A stretch of DNA of 64,000 nt, taken from positions 2,790,001 through 2,854,000 of the forward strand of contig OY969712.1 of the NCBI GenBank assembly GCA_963702105.1, in the 5' to 3' direction. Below are positions 8,028 to 16,243 of this stretch, in pieces; position 1 is the first letter of the stretch; each line of letters begins with the position of its first letter. Source of the DNA: ZC4RG20 sp963702105 (lineage in GTDB: Bacteria; Pseudomonadota; Gammaproteobacteria; Steroidobacterales; Rariloculaceae). A model generated the notes under the pieces. That model saw nothing but the letters and a program-made list of their open reading frames with translations, did not search any database and was not told where the DNA came from. A program made the translations under genes and the position numbers.

Positions 8028-8422
8028 TCCGCCTGCTCCGGCCTCGGCGGGCGCGACCCGATCAACGGGCCGTTCGGCCCCACGCCCGAGAGGTACTGAC
8101 CGCCCTTGACGCCCTCGCGCATCGGATGGACCTCGAGCGTGAGCTCGTCGCCGGGCTTCAAGGTGCCGGGCCGCCAACCCGCCCGCGCGAGATGCTCGGG
8201 GCTCGTCATCTCGATGCTCCACTCGTCCTCCGTCCCGCTCTCGTTCTTCACGAGCAGCTGGATAAAGACGTGCGGGTTGGTCCAGCGGAAATCCTTGACG
8301 GCGCCCTTCAGCGTGACGGTCTTGGAGAGATCGAACATCGCAAACGAGTGATGCGCGAGCGCCGAACCGGCTGCGAGCAACAACGTGCTCGCAACGGCGG
8401 CGCGGATCCGTCCTCCCTTCAT
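8024..8422 (-). CDS. DUF6152 periplasmic protein (mature N-terminus His-His)
   Basis: A 132-residue exported protein. The start at 8422 follows GGGAGG, and the signal peptide ends AGSALA, so the predicted mature protein begins HHSFAMFDLSK. Further conserved features are GAVKDFRWTNPHVFIQ and the late EVHPMREG motif. Two more copies of this family are in the window (21557-22057 and 32678-33283). The N-terminal histidine after cleavage is the arrangement used by copper-binding CopC and other histidine-brace proteins; a metal-binding role is inferred, not shown. It is the first gene of a three-gene unit joined by 4 bp overlaps, 86 bp after the RND pump gene. Confidence 0.85.
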   Translation of the reverse strand: MKGGRIRAAVASTLLLAAGSALAHHSFAMFDLSKTVTLKGAVKDFRWTNPHVFIQLLVKNESGTEDEWSIEMTSPEHLARAGWRPGTLKPGDELTLEVHPMREGVKGGQYLSGVGPNGPLIGSRPPRPEQAE

Positions 8423-8508
8423 GTAAACCTCCCTCGATTCGAAGCCTTCAGCGAAGATGGTACGCGCAAGAGCAATTCGTGTCAGTGGCGGCCCGCTCCG
8501 CGGATGCG

Positions 8509-11500
8509 TCAGCCCGGCAGATGGGAAGGCTCCGGAATGCCGACCGGTCCGTCTTCGCCGCGCGCCGCGGCAGGCTCGCGCTCTGCGGCCGCGGCCTCGG
8601 TCTCGGGCTCGGTCTCGGTCTCGCTCTCGGTCGCGCGATGGTCCCCCGCGATGAGGCTGTACATGACGGGCAGCACGAACAGCGTGAACAGCGTTCCGAC
8701 CAGCATGCCCATGACGACGACGATGCCGATCGCGAAGCGGCTCTGTGCGCCGGCACCCTGCGCGAACACGAGCGGCACGAGGCCGGCCACCATGGCGGCC
8801 GTCGTCATGAGGATCGGGCGCATGCGCACCGCCGCCGCGCGCCGGATGGCGACCATCCGCGTGAGCTTCTCCGTCCGTTGGATCTGATTCGCGAACGAGA
8901 CCATGAGTATGCCGTGCTTCGAAATCAGCCCGATCAGCGTGACGAGGCCGATCTGCGTGTAGATGTTGAGCGTCGTGTAGCCGAGATAGAGCGGCGTCAG
9001 CGCGCCGCAGACCGCGAGCGGCACGCTGACGAGGATCACGAGCGGATCGCGGAAGCTTTCGAACTGGGCCGTGAGCACGAGGAAGATCACGACGAGCGCA
9101 AACAGGAACGAGCCCGTCAGGCGGTTGCCTTCGGTGACGAACTGGCGGCTGTTGGAGAGCCAATCGATGGACATGCCGGCCGGCAGCTTCAAGGCCTGCA
9201 GAAAGCCGACGGCCTGGCCCATCGTCACGCCCGGAGCGAGAACGGCCGAGAGCGTCGCGGCGTTGAGCTGGTTGAACTGCGGCAGCACGTTCGGCTGGGG
9301 CCGCATGTCGATGTTTACGACCGTGGACAGCGGCACGAGCTTGCCCGAATCCGCGTGCACGTAGTACTGGCCGAGATTGGCCGGGGTGAGCCGCTGGTCG
9401 GGAGGCGCTTGAACGATGACGTTGTAGGACCGGTTATGCCAGTTGAAGCGGCTCACGTAGTTCTCGCCGACGAGCGTCGCGAGCGCATTCGCGATTTCCG
9501 CCATCGGCACTCCGAGGTCCCCGGCCTTGCCGCGGTCGATCGCGACATGCGCCTCGGGGCTGTCGAAGGCCAAGTCGCTGTCCACGAATGAGAACAGGCC
9601 GCTCCGCCGAGCCTCGGCCTTGACCCGTTCCATGGCGGCATAGAGAACCGGAAAATCGTCGGCGGATCGGATGACCATCTGGACCGGCACGCCGCTGCTG
9701 CCGCTCGGCAGCGAAGACTTCTGAAACACGGTGACGAAGACGCTCGGCACGCGGGCGCCCTCTCGCGTCAGCTGCGCCTGTATCGCATCGGCGCCGCGAT
9801 CGCGCTTCGACCAGTCCTCGAGCACGACGCCGCCGAACGCGCTCGTCGAGCTGTTGTTGAACCAGCTCGTTTCGAACTCGGGCAGGTTTTCGAAGAGCTT
9901 CTCGACGGCGTCCGAGGCCCGCGCCACGTAGTTCACGTTGGCGTACCGCGGCGCCTTCGTGTTCACGATCACGACCCCCTGGTCTTCCTGCGGTGCGAGC
10001 TCGCGCTTGGCGCCGAGGAAGAAGACCACGATCGTGGCGAGGATGACGAGGCCGCCGAGAAGCACGGCACCGCGCGTGGCGAGGGCCCCGTCGAGGAGCC
10101 GGCCGTAGATCGCCGTCAGGCGCATCATGTTGCGTTCGATGGCGCGCGTGAGCCGGCCCTCGGCCCGTTTCGGACGCAGCAGCCGGCTGCTCATCATCGG
10201 CGAAAGCGTCAACGCGATGACCCCCGAGACGATGACCGCGGCCGCGAGCGTGAAGGCGAACTCGCGAAACAGCGCGCCCGTGAGCCCGCCCATGAGCCCG
10301 ATGGGCGCGTAGACGGCCGCGAGCGTAATCGTCATCGCGATGACCGGGCTGATGATCTCGCGCGCACCCATGAGCGCCGCGTTCACGGGCGTCAAGCCCT
10401 CCTCGATGTGGCGATGAATGTTCTCGACCACGACGATCGCATCGTCCACGACGAGCCCGATGGCGAGCACCATCGCGAGCAAGGTCAGCAGGTTCAGCGA
10501 AAACCCGAAAGCCAGCATGAGCGCGGCCGTGCCGACGAGCGAGAGCGGGATCGTCATGACCGGAATAAGCACGGCGCGCACGGAGCCGAGCGAAAGGAAG
10601 ATCACGAGCACGACGATGGCCACGGCCGCCGCGAGCGAGCGGATCACCTCGGCGATCGAGCTGTTGACGAAGTGAGCCACGTCGTAATCGTTGAAGACCT
10701 TGACGCCGGGTGGCGCGACGCGCTGGATCTCGGGCAGCAGGGCCTTCACGGCCTTGACGATCTCGAGCGGATTGCCGTCGGGCGTCGGCGAAACCGCTAT
10801 CGTCACGGCGCGGTGTCCCGAAGCCGTGCCGCTCGAGTCGTAGTTCTGGCCGCCGAGCTCGACGGTTGCCACGTCGCCGAGCCGGACGATGCCGCTCTCG
10901 TCGCGCTTGATGACGATCTGGCGGAATTCGTCCGCGCTGCGCAGGTCCGTAGCAGCCGTGATGTTGATGGCCGTCTCCGAGCCTTTGAGCTGACCCGGGG
11001 CCGCCTGGACATTGTTGGCGCGCAGCACGTTGACGAGATCGCTGCCCGTGAGCCCTCGCGCCGCGAGCTTGTCCGGGTCCGCCCAGATGCGCATGGCCAG
11101 CGTCTGGCCGCCTTGAATCCCGGCCGTCGCGACGCCCGGCACGGAGGTGATCAGCGGCTGTGCCACGCGCGTGATGAAGTCCGTCAGCTGCGGCACGGGA
11201 TACGTATCGCTGACGAAGGCGACGTACTCGACGGCGGACTCGGCATCCGTGACCTTAGTGATCACGGGGTCGGCCGCGCCGGCCGGCAGCCGGTACTTGA
11301 CCTGCGAGACCTTGGCCAAAACGTCCGTCATGGCGCGGTCCGAGTTCGCGTTGAGGACGAGCTTGGCCTTGATCTGGCTCGAGCCCTGGCCCGAAGTCGA
11401 AGTGATGTATTCGATGCCGCTCGCGGACGCGATCGCCTGGACGATGGGCGTCGTGACGAAGCCCTGCATGACGTCCTGCGTCGCACCGGGGAACGCCGTG

Positions 11501-11643
11501 TCGATCTGAATCGTCGCGCTTTCCATGTACGGGTATTCGCGCACGGGCAAGCCGAATAGCGCGCTCGCACCGATAAGCAGAATCAGCAGGCTCACGACGA
11601 TCGAGAGCGTCGGGCGGCGGATGAAGGCGTCGGTGAATCTCAT
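8509..11643 (-). CDS. RND efflux pump inner-membrane permease (HAE1 family)
   Basis: A 1044-residue proton-driven export pump of the AcrB/MexB/MexF type. It starts MRFTDAFIRRPTLSIVVSLL; the first periplasmic loop has PVREYPYMESATIQI, and TM4 holds the proton-relay pair in LAIGLVVDDAIVVVEN. The second half repeats the fold and ends in a Glu/Thr-rich tail. The start overlaps the adaptor stop by 4 bp, so the two are coupled. No outer-membrane TolC-like gene is adjacent, so the pump must borrow one. Substrates cannot be read from the sequence. Confidence 0.95.
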   Translation of the reverse strand: MRFTDAFIRRPTLSIVVSLLILLIGASALFGLPVREYPYMESATIQIDTAFPGATQDVMQGFVTTPIVQAIASASGIEYITSTSGQGSSQIKAKLVLNANSDRAMTDVLAKVSQVKYRLPAGAADPVITKVTDAESAVEYVAFVSDTYPVPQLTDFITRVAQPLITSVPGVATAGIQGGQTLAMRIWADPDKLAARGLTGSDLVNVLRANNVQAAPGQLKGSETAINITAATDLRSADEFRQIVIKRDESGIVRLGDVATVELGGQNYDSSGTASGHRAVTIAVSPTPDGNPLEIVKAVKALLPEIQRVAPPGVKVFNDYDVAHFVNSSIAEVIRSLAAAVAIVVLVIFLSLGSVRAVLIPVMTIPLSLVGTAALMLAFGFSLNLLTLLAMVLAIGLVVDDAIVVVENIHRHIEEGLTPVNAALMGAREIISPVIAMTITLAAVYAPIGLMGGLTGALFREFAFTLAAAVIVSGVIALTLSPMMSSRLLRPKRAEGRLTRAIERNMMRLTAIYGRLLDGALATRGAVLLGGLVILATIVVFFLGAKRELAPQEDQGVVIVNTKAPRYANVNYVARASDAVEKLFENLPEFETSWFNNSSTSAFGGVVLEDWSKRDRGADAIQAQLTREGARVPSVFVTVFQKSSLPSGSSGVPVQMVIRSADDFPVLYAAMERVKAEARRSGLFSFVDSDLAFDSPEAHVAIDRGKAGDLGVPMAEIANALATLVGENYVSRFNWHNRSYNVIVQAPPDQRLTPANLGQYYVHADSGKLVPLSTVVNIDMRPQPNVLPQFNQLNAATLSAVLAPGVTMGQAVGFLQALKLPAGMSIDWLSNSRQFVTEGNRLTGSFLFALVVIFLVLTAQFESFRDPLVILVSVPLAVCGALTPLYLGYTTLNIYTQIGLVTLIGLISKHGILMVSFANQIQRTEKLTRMVAIRRAAAVRMRPILMTTAAMVAGLVPLVFAQGAGAQSRFAIGIVVVMGMLVGTLFTLFVLPVMYSLIAGDHRATESETETEPETEAAAAEREPAAARGEDGPVGIPEPSHLPG

Positions 11644-12755
11644 TTTTCGGCCTCCGCCCGCGCCGTCGAGACGCTCGTGACGGCCGCGCCCGGCTGCACG
11701 CGCAGCTGCCCCTCGGTCACGATCGTATCGCCCGCGCGCAAGCCGTTCGCGACCACGACGCGATCCTCGATGCGCCGCCCCGTGACGACCGGAACGATGT
11801 CGGCCGTGCCGCTTCCCTCGGGCGAAACGCCTTTGACGACGATGACGTTCTCGCCGGACGCCGAGGTCTGAATGGCCGTGACGGGCACGAGCAGCGCGCC
11901 GTGCTCGGGCGGCAGCTTCAACGCGACGTTGACGTACATGCCGGGCCGCAGCGCCTGATCGGGATTCGGCAGCAGCGCCTGGACCGTGACGTTGCGCGTG
12001 TTCGTGTCGATCTGGGGCTCGACGGCGTCCACCTTGCCGGCGAAGCTGCGGCCGGGCCATGCATCCGTCGTGACGGATACGACGGCGCCGGGACCGAACC
12101 GGTTCAGATCCTGCTGCGGCAGCGCGAATTCGACGTAGATTTGGCTCAGGTCCGTCAGCGTCGCAATTGCGTCGCCGGGATTCAGATGCTGCCCGAGATT
12201 GACGCGCCGCAGCCCGAGCTCGCCGTCGAACGGCGCGCGGATCTGCTTCTGAGCGATCTGCGCATCGAGCTGCTGGACGCTGGCTGCCGCCTGATCCCGC
12301 TCCGAGCGACGCTGATCCAGCAAGTCCTCGGACGCCGCGCCCGTCCCCGTCAAGCTCTGCGCCCGCTTGAGCTGGCGCTCGGCGAGGTCCTGCTTTGCGC
12401 GTGCGGCCAGCCGATCGGCGCGCTGCGGCGCATCGTTGAGCTGCACGAGCAGTCCGCCGGCCTTGACGGTATCCCCCGACTCGAAGTGGATGCCGGTCAC
12501 GAGCCCCTCCACTTCCGGCGTGAGGACGACCTGCCGCACGGCCGTCACGGAGCCGACGGCCTGGAGAAAGGCGGGCGCGTCCTCCGGCTCGACGACCATC
12601 GTCGTCACGGCCACCGGCGGCTGGGCGGCGCGCGGCGGCTCCTGCAGCCGGGACGCGCGCCAGACGTAGACCCCGCCCAGCACCAAAGCCAGCGCGACGA
12701 CCGTCGCACCCCACGTCACGGCGGCCGTCCGCCGCGTCATCCCGCCTGAAGCCAC
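11640..12755 (-). CDS. RND efflux periplasmic adaptor (membrane fusion protein)
   Basis: A 371-residue periplasmic bridge between the RND permease and an outer-membrane channel. It has an N-terminal membrane anchor (residues 10-30) and a lipoyl half (VRQVVLTPEVEGLVTGI, then APFDGELGLRRVNLGQ). Between these lies a coiled-coil hairpin rich in Ala/Gln/Arg (RADRLAARAKQDLAERQLKRAQ). Beta-barrel and membrane-proximal domains end TEGQLRVQPGAAV. GTG at 12755 is chosen because GGGAG lies before it; ATG at 12740 is the alternative. It is first in a two-gene pump operon. Confidence 0.93.
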   Translation of the reverse strand: MASGGMTRRTAAVTWGATVVALALVLGGVYVWRASRLQEPPRAAQPPVAVTTMVVEPEDAPAFLQAVGSVTAVRQVVLTPEVEGLVTGIHFESGDTVKAGGLLVQLNDAPQRADRLAARAKQDLAERQLKRAQSLTGTGAASEDLLDQRRSERDQAAASVQQLDAQIAQKQIRAPFDGELGLRRVNLGQHLNPGDAIATLTDLSQIYVEFALPQQDLNRFGPGAVVSVTTDAWPGRSFAGKVDAVEPQIDTNTRNVTVQALLPNPDQALRPGMYVNVALKLPPEHGALLVPVTAIQTSASGENVIVVKGVSPEGSGTADIVPVVTGRRIEDRVVVANGLRAGDTIVTEGQLRVQPGAAVTSVSTARAEAEK

Positions 12756-12929
12756 GCCCCGATCTCCCGTCTTCCCGAAGGGGCGCGCGTTCGAGTTAAA
12801 TCTTAGGACCCGCGCATCCCCCCACCCGGCCGCGCTTCCCGGTCAGCGCTTCAAGCCGTGGTCCGCGATACTCTAGATCGCTTCCGGAGCGGAGGTCCAG
12901 GAATCCGGGCGAGACGCGGCTCGCGACGG

Positions 12930-13169
12930 CTATTTCAGGTGCGCGCCGACGGCCTGAATCGTGACCTGAATATGGCCGGGCTTGCCGTGGTCTCCGGGCG
13001 GGTGCGAGATCGTCCCCTTGATGTCGAGCACCTCGAACGACTCGAAATTCAATCCGGCATGGTGGCCTTTAGGATCGGTCAGGCCCGCGACGGCGTTGAA
13101 GATGGCTTCGTCCAGGTTCTTGCCCGAGCCGACCGAGGCGATGACGTGCTGATGCTTGTGATGTTCCAT
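12930..13169 (-). CDS. Dodecin-family flavin-binding protein
   Basis: A 79-residue protein with the dodecin layout: a short N-terminal strand (HQHVIASVGSG), one helix (NLDEAIFNAVAGLTD), then two strands (FESFEVLDIKGTI and HIQVTIQAVGAHL). Dodecins form hollow 12-mers that store or buffer flavins. It is slightly longer than usual, with a His/Lys-rich start and a PPGDHGKPG insertion before the last strand. AGAGGACAG precedes the ATG. It lies last in line after the NiCoT gene with a 189 bp gap, so a promoter of its own is possible. Confidence 0.75.
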   Translation of the reverse strand: MEHHKHQHVIASVGSGKNLDEAIFNAVAGLTDPKGHHAGLNFESFEVLDIKGTISHPPGDHGKPGHIQVTIQAVGAHLK

Positions 13170-13358
13170 GATTCTGTCCTCTAAGATCTTGGCCGGTAGC
13201 GCAATGGAAGTTCAGACAGGCACGACGATAGCGGCTCGGAACGCAGCTGACTGCTGCCGAAAGTGCGTACTCGCGTAGGTGGTTTACGCAATCGCGAGGG
13301 ACGCGCCCTGCCGCCGAGAGGCCGAGGAGCGGCAACGACGCTGCGCCAATCCCGGCGA

Positions 13359-14462
13359 CTAGTCGAGCACGACGTCCACCTGGGGCACGCGCTCGTAGCC
13401 GGCGACGTGATAGATGACGACCGAAGCCACCCAAGCCAGGGCGAAGACGCCGATCACGACGAAGCCGAGCTCGCCCGTGGCGTGCCTCGTCAGCGACCAG
13501 AAAGGCCCTTCGAGGCCGTAGCGATCCGCGACGAGGCTCAGGACCTCGATTCCGCCGATCACGACGGCGACGAGTGCCGACACGGCCGTCACGGTCAGGT
13601 TGTAGTAGAGCTTGCGCAAAGGTTTGACGAACGCCCAGGAATAGGCGCTGACCATGAGCACGCCGTCCGTCGTATCCACGAGGGCCATGCCCGCGGCGAA
13701 CAGCGCCGGGAAGACCATGATGCTCGCGAGCGCGAAGCCGTGCGCGCCCTGCGCCGCGGATATGCCGAGCAGGCTGACCTCGGTGGCGGTATCGAACCCG
13801 AGGCCGAACAGAAAGCCGAGCAGGATCATGTGCCAGCTGCGATTGACGAGCCGAAACAGCGGCCTGAAGATGCGGGCCAGCAGACCGCGGCCGGCCAGAA
13901 GCACGTTGAGGTCTTCCTCGACATAGGGCTCGCCGTTCCTGACGCGGCGGAACGCGGCGTAGACCGAACGCAGAATAACGAGGTTCAGCGCCGCGATCGT
14001 AAACAGAAAAAACGCGGAAACGCTCGTCGAGAGCACGCCGCCGACACCCTTGAACCTTTCGGCCTCGTGCAGAAAGCCCGCCGCGGCCGCGATCGCGAGC
14101 GCCGCGATCACGACCACGGACGAGTGCCCGAGCGCGAAGAACAGCCCCGCGCCGAGCGGCCGTTGCTTCTGGCCCATGAGCTTGCGCGTGACGTTATCGA
14201 TAGCGGCGATGTGGTCCGCGTCCACGCCGTGACGCAGGCCGAGGCCATAGGCGAGCACGCAGGTGCTGAGCAGCAGCGGCTGATCGTGGAACACGAGGAG
14301 CGCCCAGACCCAAGCCCCGACGTTCATGACGATGAGCAGCCCATAGAGCTCGGCTATCGGCCGCATCGGCTTGTAGCCGAAATTCGGCCCGAACTCGAGC
14401 TCGACGACCTCCTCCACTACCGTCGGCTTCAGGGACTCTACGTCGAGTAGTTTAACAGCCAT
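13359..14462 (-). CDS. NiCoT family nickel/cobalt permease
   Basis: A 367-residue inner-membrane importer of Ni2+ or Co2+ (HoxN/NixA/NicT type) with about eight membrane segments. All signature motifs are present: RHGVDADHIAAIDN in TM2, FALGHSSVVV, FGLGFDTATEVSLL and GMALVDTTDGVLM. The N-terminus carries an acidic extension (VVEEVVELEFGP). No nickel enzyme gene is in the window, so nickel or cobalt cannot be decided. It follows the kinase-like gene by 36 bp and is probably co-transcribed with the GH3/kinase genes, an unusual pairing. Confidence 0.93.
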   Translation of the reverse strand: MAVKLLDVESLKPTVVEEVVELEFGPNFGYKPMRPIAELYGLLIVMNVGAWVWALLVFHDQPLLLSTCVLAYGLGLRHGVDADHIAAIDNVTRKLMGQKQRPLGAGLFFALGHSSVVVIAALAIAAAAGFLHEAERFKGVGGVLSTSVSAFFLFTIAALNLVILRSVYAAFRRVRNGEPYVEEDLNVLLAGRGLLARIFRPLFRLVNRSWHMILLGFLFGLGFDTATEVSLLGISAAQGAHGFALASIMVFPALFAAGMALVDTTDGVLMVSAYSWAFVKPLRKLYYNLTVTAVSALVAVVIGGIEVLSLVADRYGLEGPFWSLTRHATGELGFVVIGVFALAWVASVVIYHVAGYERVPQVDVVLD

Positions 14463-14498
14463 CTTCGGTGATCCCTCTCTGTCTTACCGCCCCTTCGG

Positions 14499-15197
14499 TC
14501 ATCCGGCCCATTCGGGCTTCGCGACCGCAGGCGCGAGTTTCGCGCGCAGGCTCTCGATGAGTTCCTCGAGGCGCCGGTCGGCATCCGGCGCCTCGCATTC
14601 CAGGAGCCCCTTGATATCCTTCAATTGCACCAAAAACGCCTCCGCGTCCACGTCCGATCGAAGCGCCGCAAGCCTGGACTCGGCGAATTGCCGCTCCTTG
14701 CGGGCCCGCTCGAGCTGCGCCTGACGCACGCGCGTCAGAAGACGCTCCCGGCGCCGGTAATCGAGATAAATCAGGATGAACAGCACCCCGTAGGTCAGCG
14801 TATCGCTCGTAACGTAAACCAGTTGGACGCGGCGCCTCGCGGTGCCGAGGCCCGGGTGGTCTCCGCTGGTATAGATGCCGAGCCAATGGCGGACGCGGTA
14901 CTGCACGAGGCCCGCGATGATCGAGGCGGCAACGATGGCGACCGCAAATGCCCGGAACGCCCGAGCGCCGCGCGCGACAGCTTGCTCCGCGGCCAGCAGG
15001 GCGAAAACGATACTGAATGCCATGATCTCTTCGATCACGACCCTCGAGGCGGAGAATGTCGGAGGCGGATGCAGGGGCCGCACGAAAGACAGCACGGCGA
15101 CGATGTCGAGCGAGACCGCGAGCAACTGCACGAGAACGAGCTTCTGCCAGGTGAAGCCCCGGAGGACGTCGAGCAACGATCGGGCCATGCGCCGCAT
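14499..15197 (-). CDS. Kinase-like membrane protein: degenerate LytS-type protein without catalytic parts
   Basis: A 232-residue protein with about four membrane segments (residues 15-130) and a basic, helical cytoplasmic tail. The tail aligns by eye with the dimerisation/phospho-acceptor region of the neighbouring LytS-type kinase. ESRLAALRSDVDAEAFLVQL stands where the kinase has LQSQIAPHFLFNTM, then DADRRLEELIESLRAKL stands where it has KGAAMLGDLIHYF. The acceptor His is Ala here and the ATPase domain is absent. It starts 2 bp after the kinase stop, so the two are made together. Best reading: a pseudokinase partner or decoy of the kinase. Homology is judged by eye only. Confidence 0.65.
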   Translation of the reverse strand: MRRMARSLLDVLRGFTWQKLVLVQLLAVSLDIVAVLSFVRPLHPPPTFSASRVVIEEIMAFSIVFALLAAEQAVARGARAFRAFAVAIVAASIIAGLVQYRVRHWLGIYTSGDHPGLGTARRRVQLVYVTSDTLTYGVLFILIYLDYRRRERLLTRVRQAQLERARKERQFAESRLAALRSDVDAEAFLVQLKDIKGLLECEAPDADRRLEELIESLRAKLAPAVAKPEWAG

Positions 15198-15199
15198 CG

Positions 15200-16243
15200 T
15201 TACGTCTCGGCCGCAAGGGGCAGCAGCAGCCGCGCCGCGAGGCCGCGCGGCGCACCCTGCTCGAGGACGAGACTCGCCTGCGAACCGTAAAGCATGGAGA
15301 GCCTGGCTCTGAGGTTGGCGAGGCCCGTGCCGTGTCCTTCAGCCGCCGTAAGCCCGCAGCCGTTGTCGGCGACCTCTATGCGCAGCATCTCGCCGTGCTT
15401 TTCGGCGCGTACCCGCACGGACCCGCCTTCGACGAGCGGGTTGACGCCGTGCTTGATCGCGTTCTCGACGAGCGTGAGCAGCATCATCGCCGGAACCTTG
15501 ACCGCCGCGAGCGCCTCGGGCACCTCGACCGTGTAGGCGAGGCGCTCCCCCATGCGGATGCGATGAATTCTCAGATAGGCATCGATGAGCCGCGCCTCCT
15601 GCCCCAGTGCGGAATACGCATCGTCGCGCTGCGCCAAGGTAATCGAGAAGTAGTGGATGAGGTCGCCGAGCATCGCCGCGCCTTTGCGCCGGTCGATCTG
15701 CGCCAGGCGCCGCACGTTCGCCATCGTATTGAACAGAAAATGCGGCGCAATCTGACTCTGAAGCATGTGCAGCCGAGCATCTCGCAGCCGCGCGTCGGCC
15801 GCGACGTCGTCGATCTCGGCACGCATGAGGTCGCCGGCCGTGCTGAGCGCGCGCTGCCTGAACTCGAAGACGACGATGAGCACCACGACGATGGCGCCGA
15901 GTTGCTGCACCTGATAAGGCACCAGCGTTACGCCCGTTACGACGCGCGGCAGCGGCGACTCCACGGCCGCGAGCACGCAGAGCGGCGTGCTGACGGCAAG
16001 CCAGACGTAGCGGGGTAATGCTGCAACCGGCGCGAAATTGCAGGCGGCGACGAGCAGCGGCACCGCGAGCGCAAGAGCCGCTGCGAGGCCGCCGCACTCG
16101 CGCAGAAAGATGCGCAGGCCCGCCCCGGCAGACTCGGTGCCGACGAAATCCTCGGCCGAGAATTTCAGCGCCGTCGCCGCAATGACCAACGCGAGCAACG
16201 CAGAGGTGCGCCCGAGGCCGGCGAACGCGCTTCGCAAGTTCAT
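15200..16243 (-). CDS. LytS/YehU-type sensor histidine kinase
   Basis: A 347-residue membrane sensor kinase. The N-terminal 135 residues have four or more hydrophobic segments; then come a short helix and the His_kinase domain (LHMLQSQIAPHFLFNTMANV, acceptor His in PHFLFN). The HATPase domain has N box LVENAIKHGV and G boxes ADNGCGL and GTGLANLRARL. Such kinases normally phosphorylate a LytTR response regulator, but none is encoded in the window. The start overlaps the GH3 stop by ATGA, and the degenerate paralogue follows after 2 bp. The signal may relate to the glycosidase product, but this is inference. Confidence 0.92.
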   Translation of the reverse strand: MNLRSAFAGLGRTSALLALVIAATALKFSAEDFVGTESAGAGLRIFLRECGGLAAALALAVPLLVAACNFAPVAALPRYVWLAVSTPLCVLAAVESPLPRVVTGVTLVPYQVQQLGAIVVVLIVVFEFRQRALSTAGDLMRAEIDDVAADARLRDARLHMLQSQIAPHFLFNTMANVRRLAQIDRRKGAAMLGDLIHYFSITLAQRDDAYSALGQEARLIDAYLRIHRIRMGERLAYTVEVPEALAAVKVPAMMLLTLVENAIKHGVNPLVEGGSVRVRAEKHGEMLRIEVADNGCGLTAAEGHGTGLANLRARLSMLYGSQASLVLEQGAPRGLAARLLLPLAAET

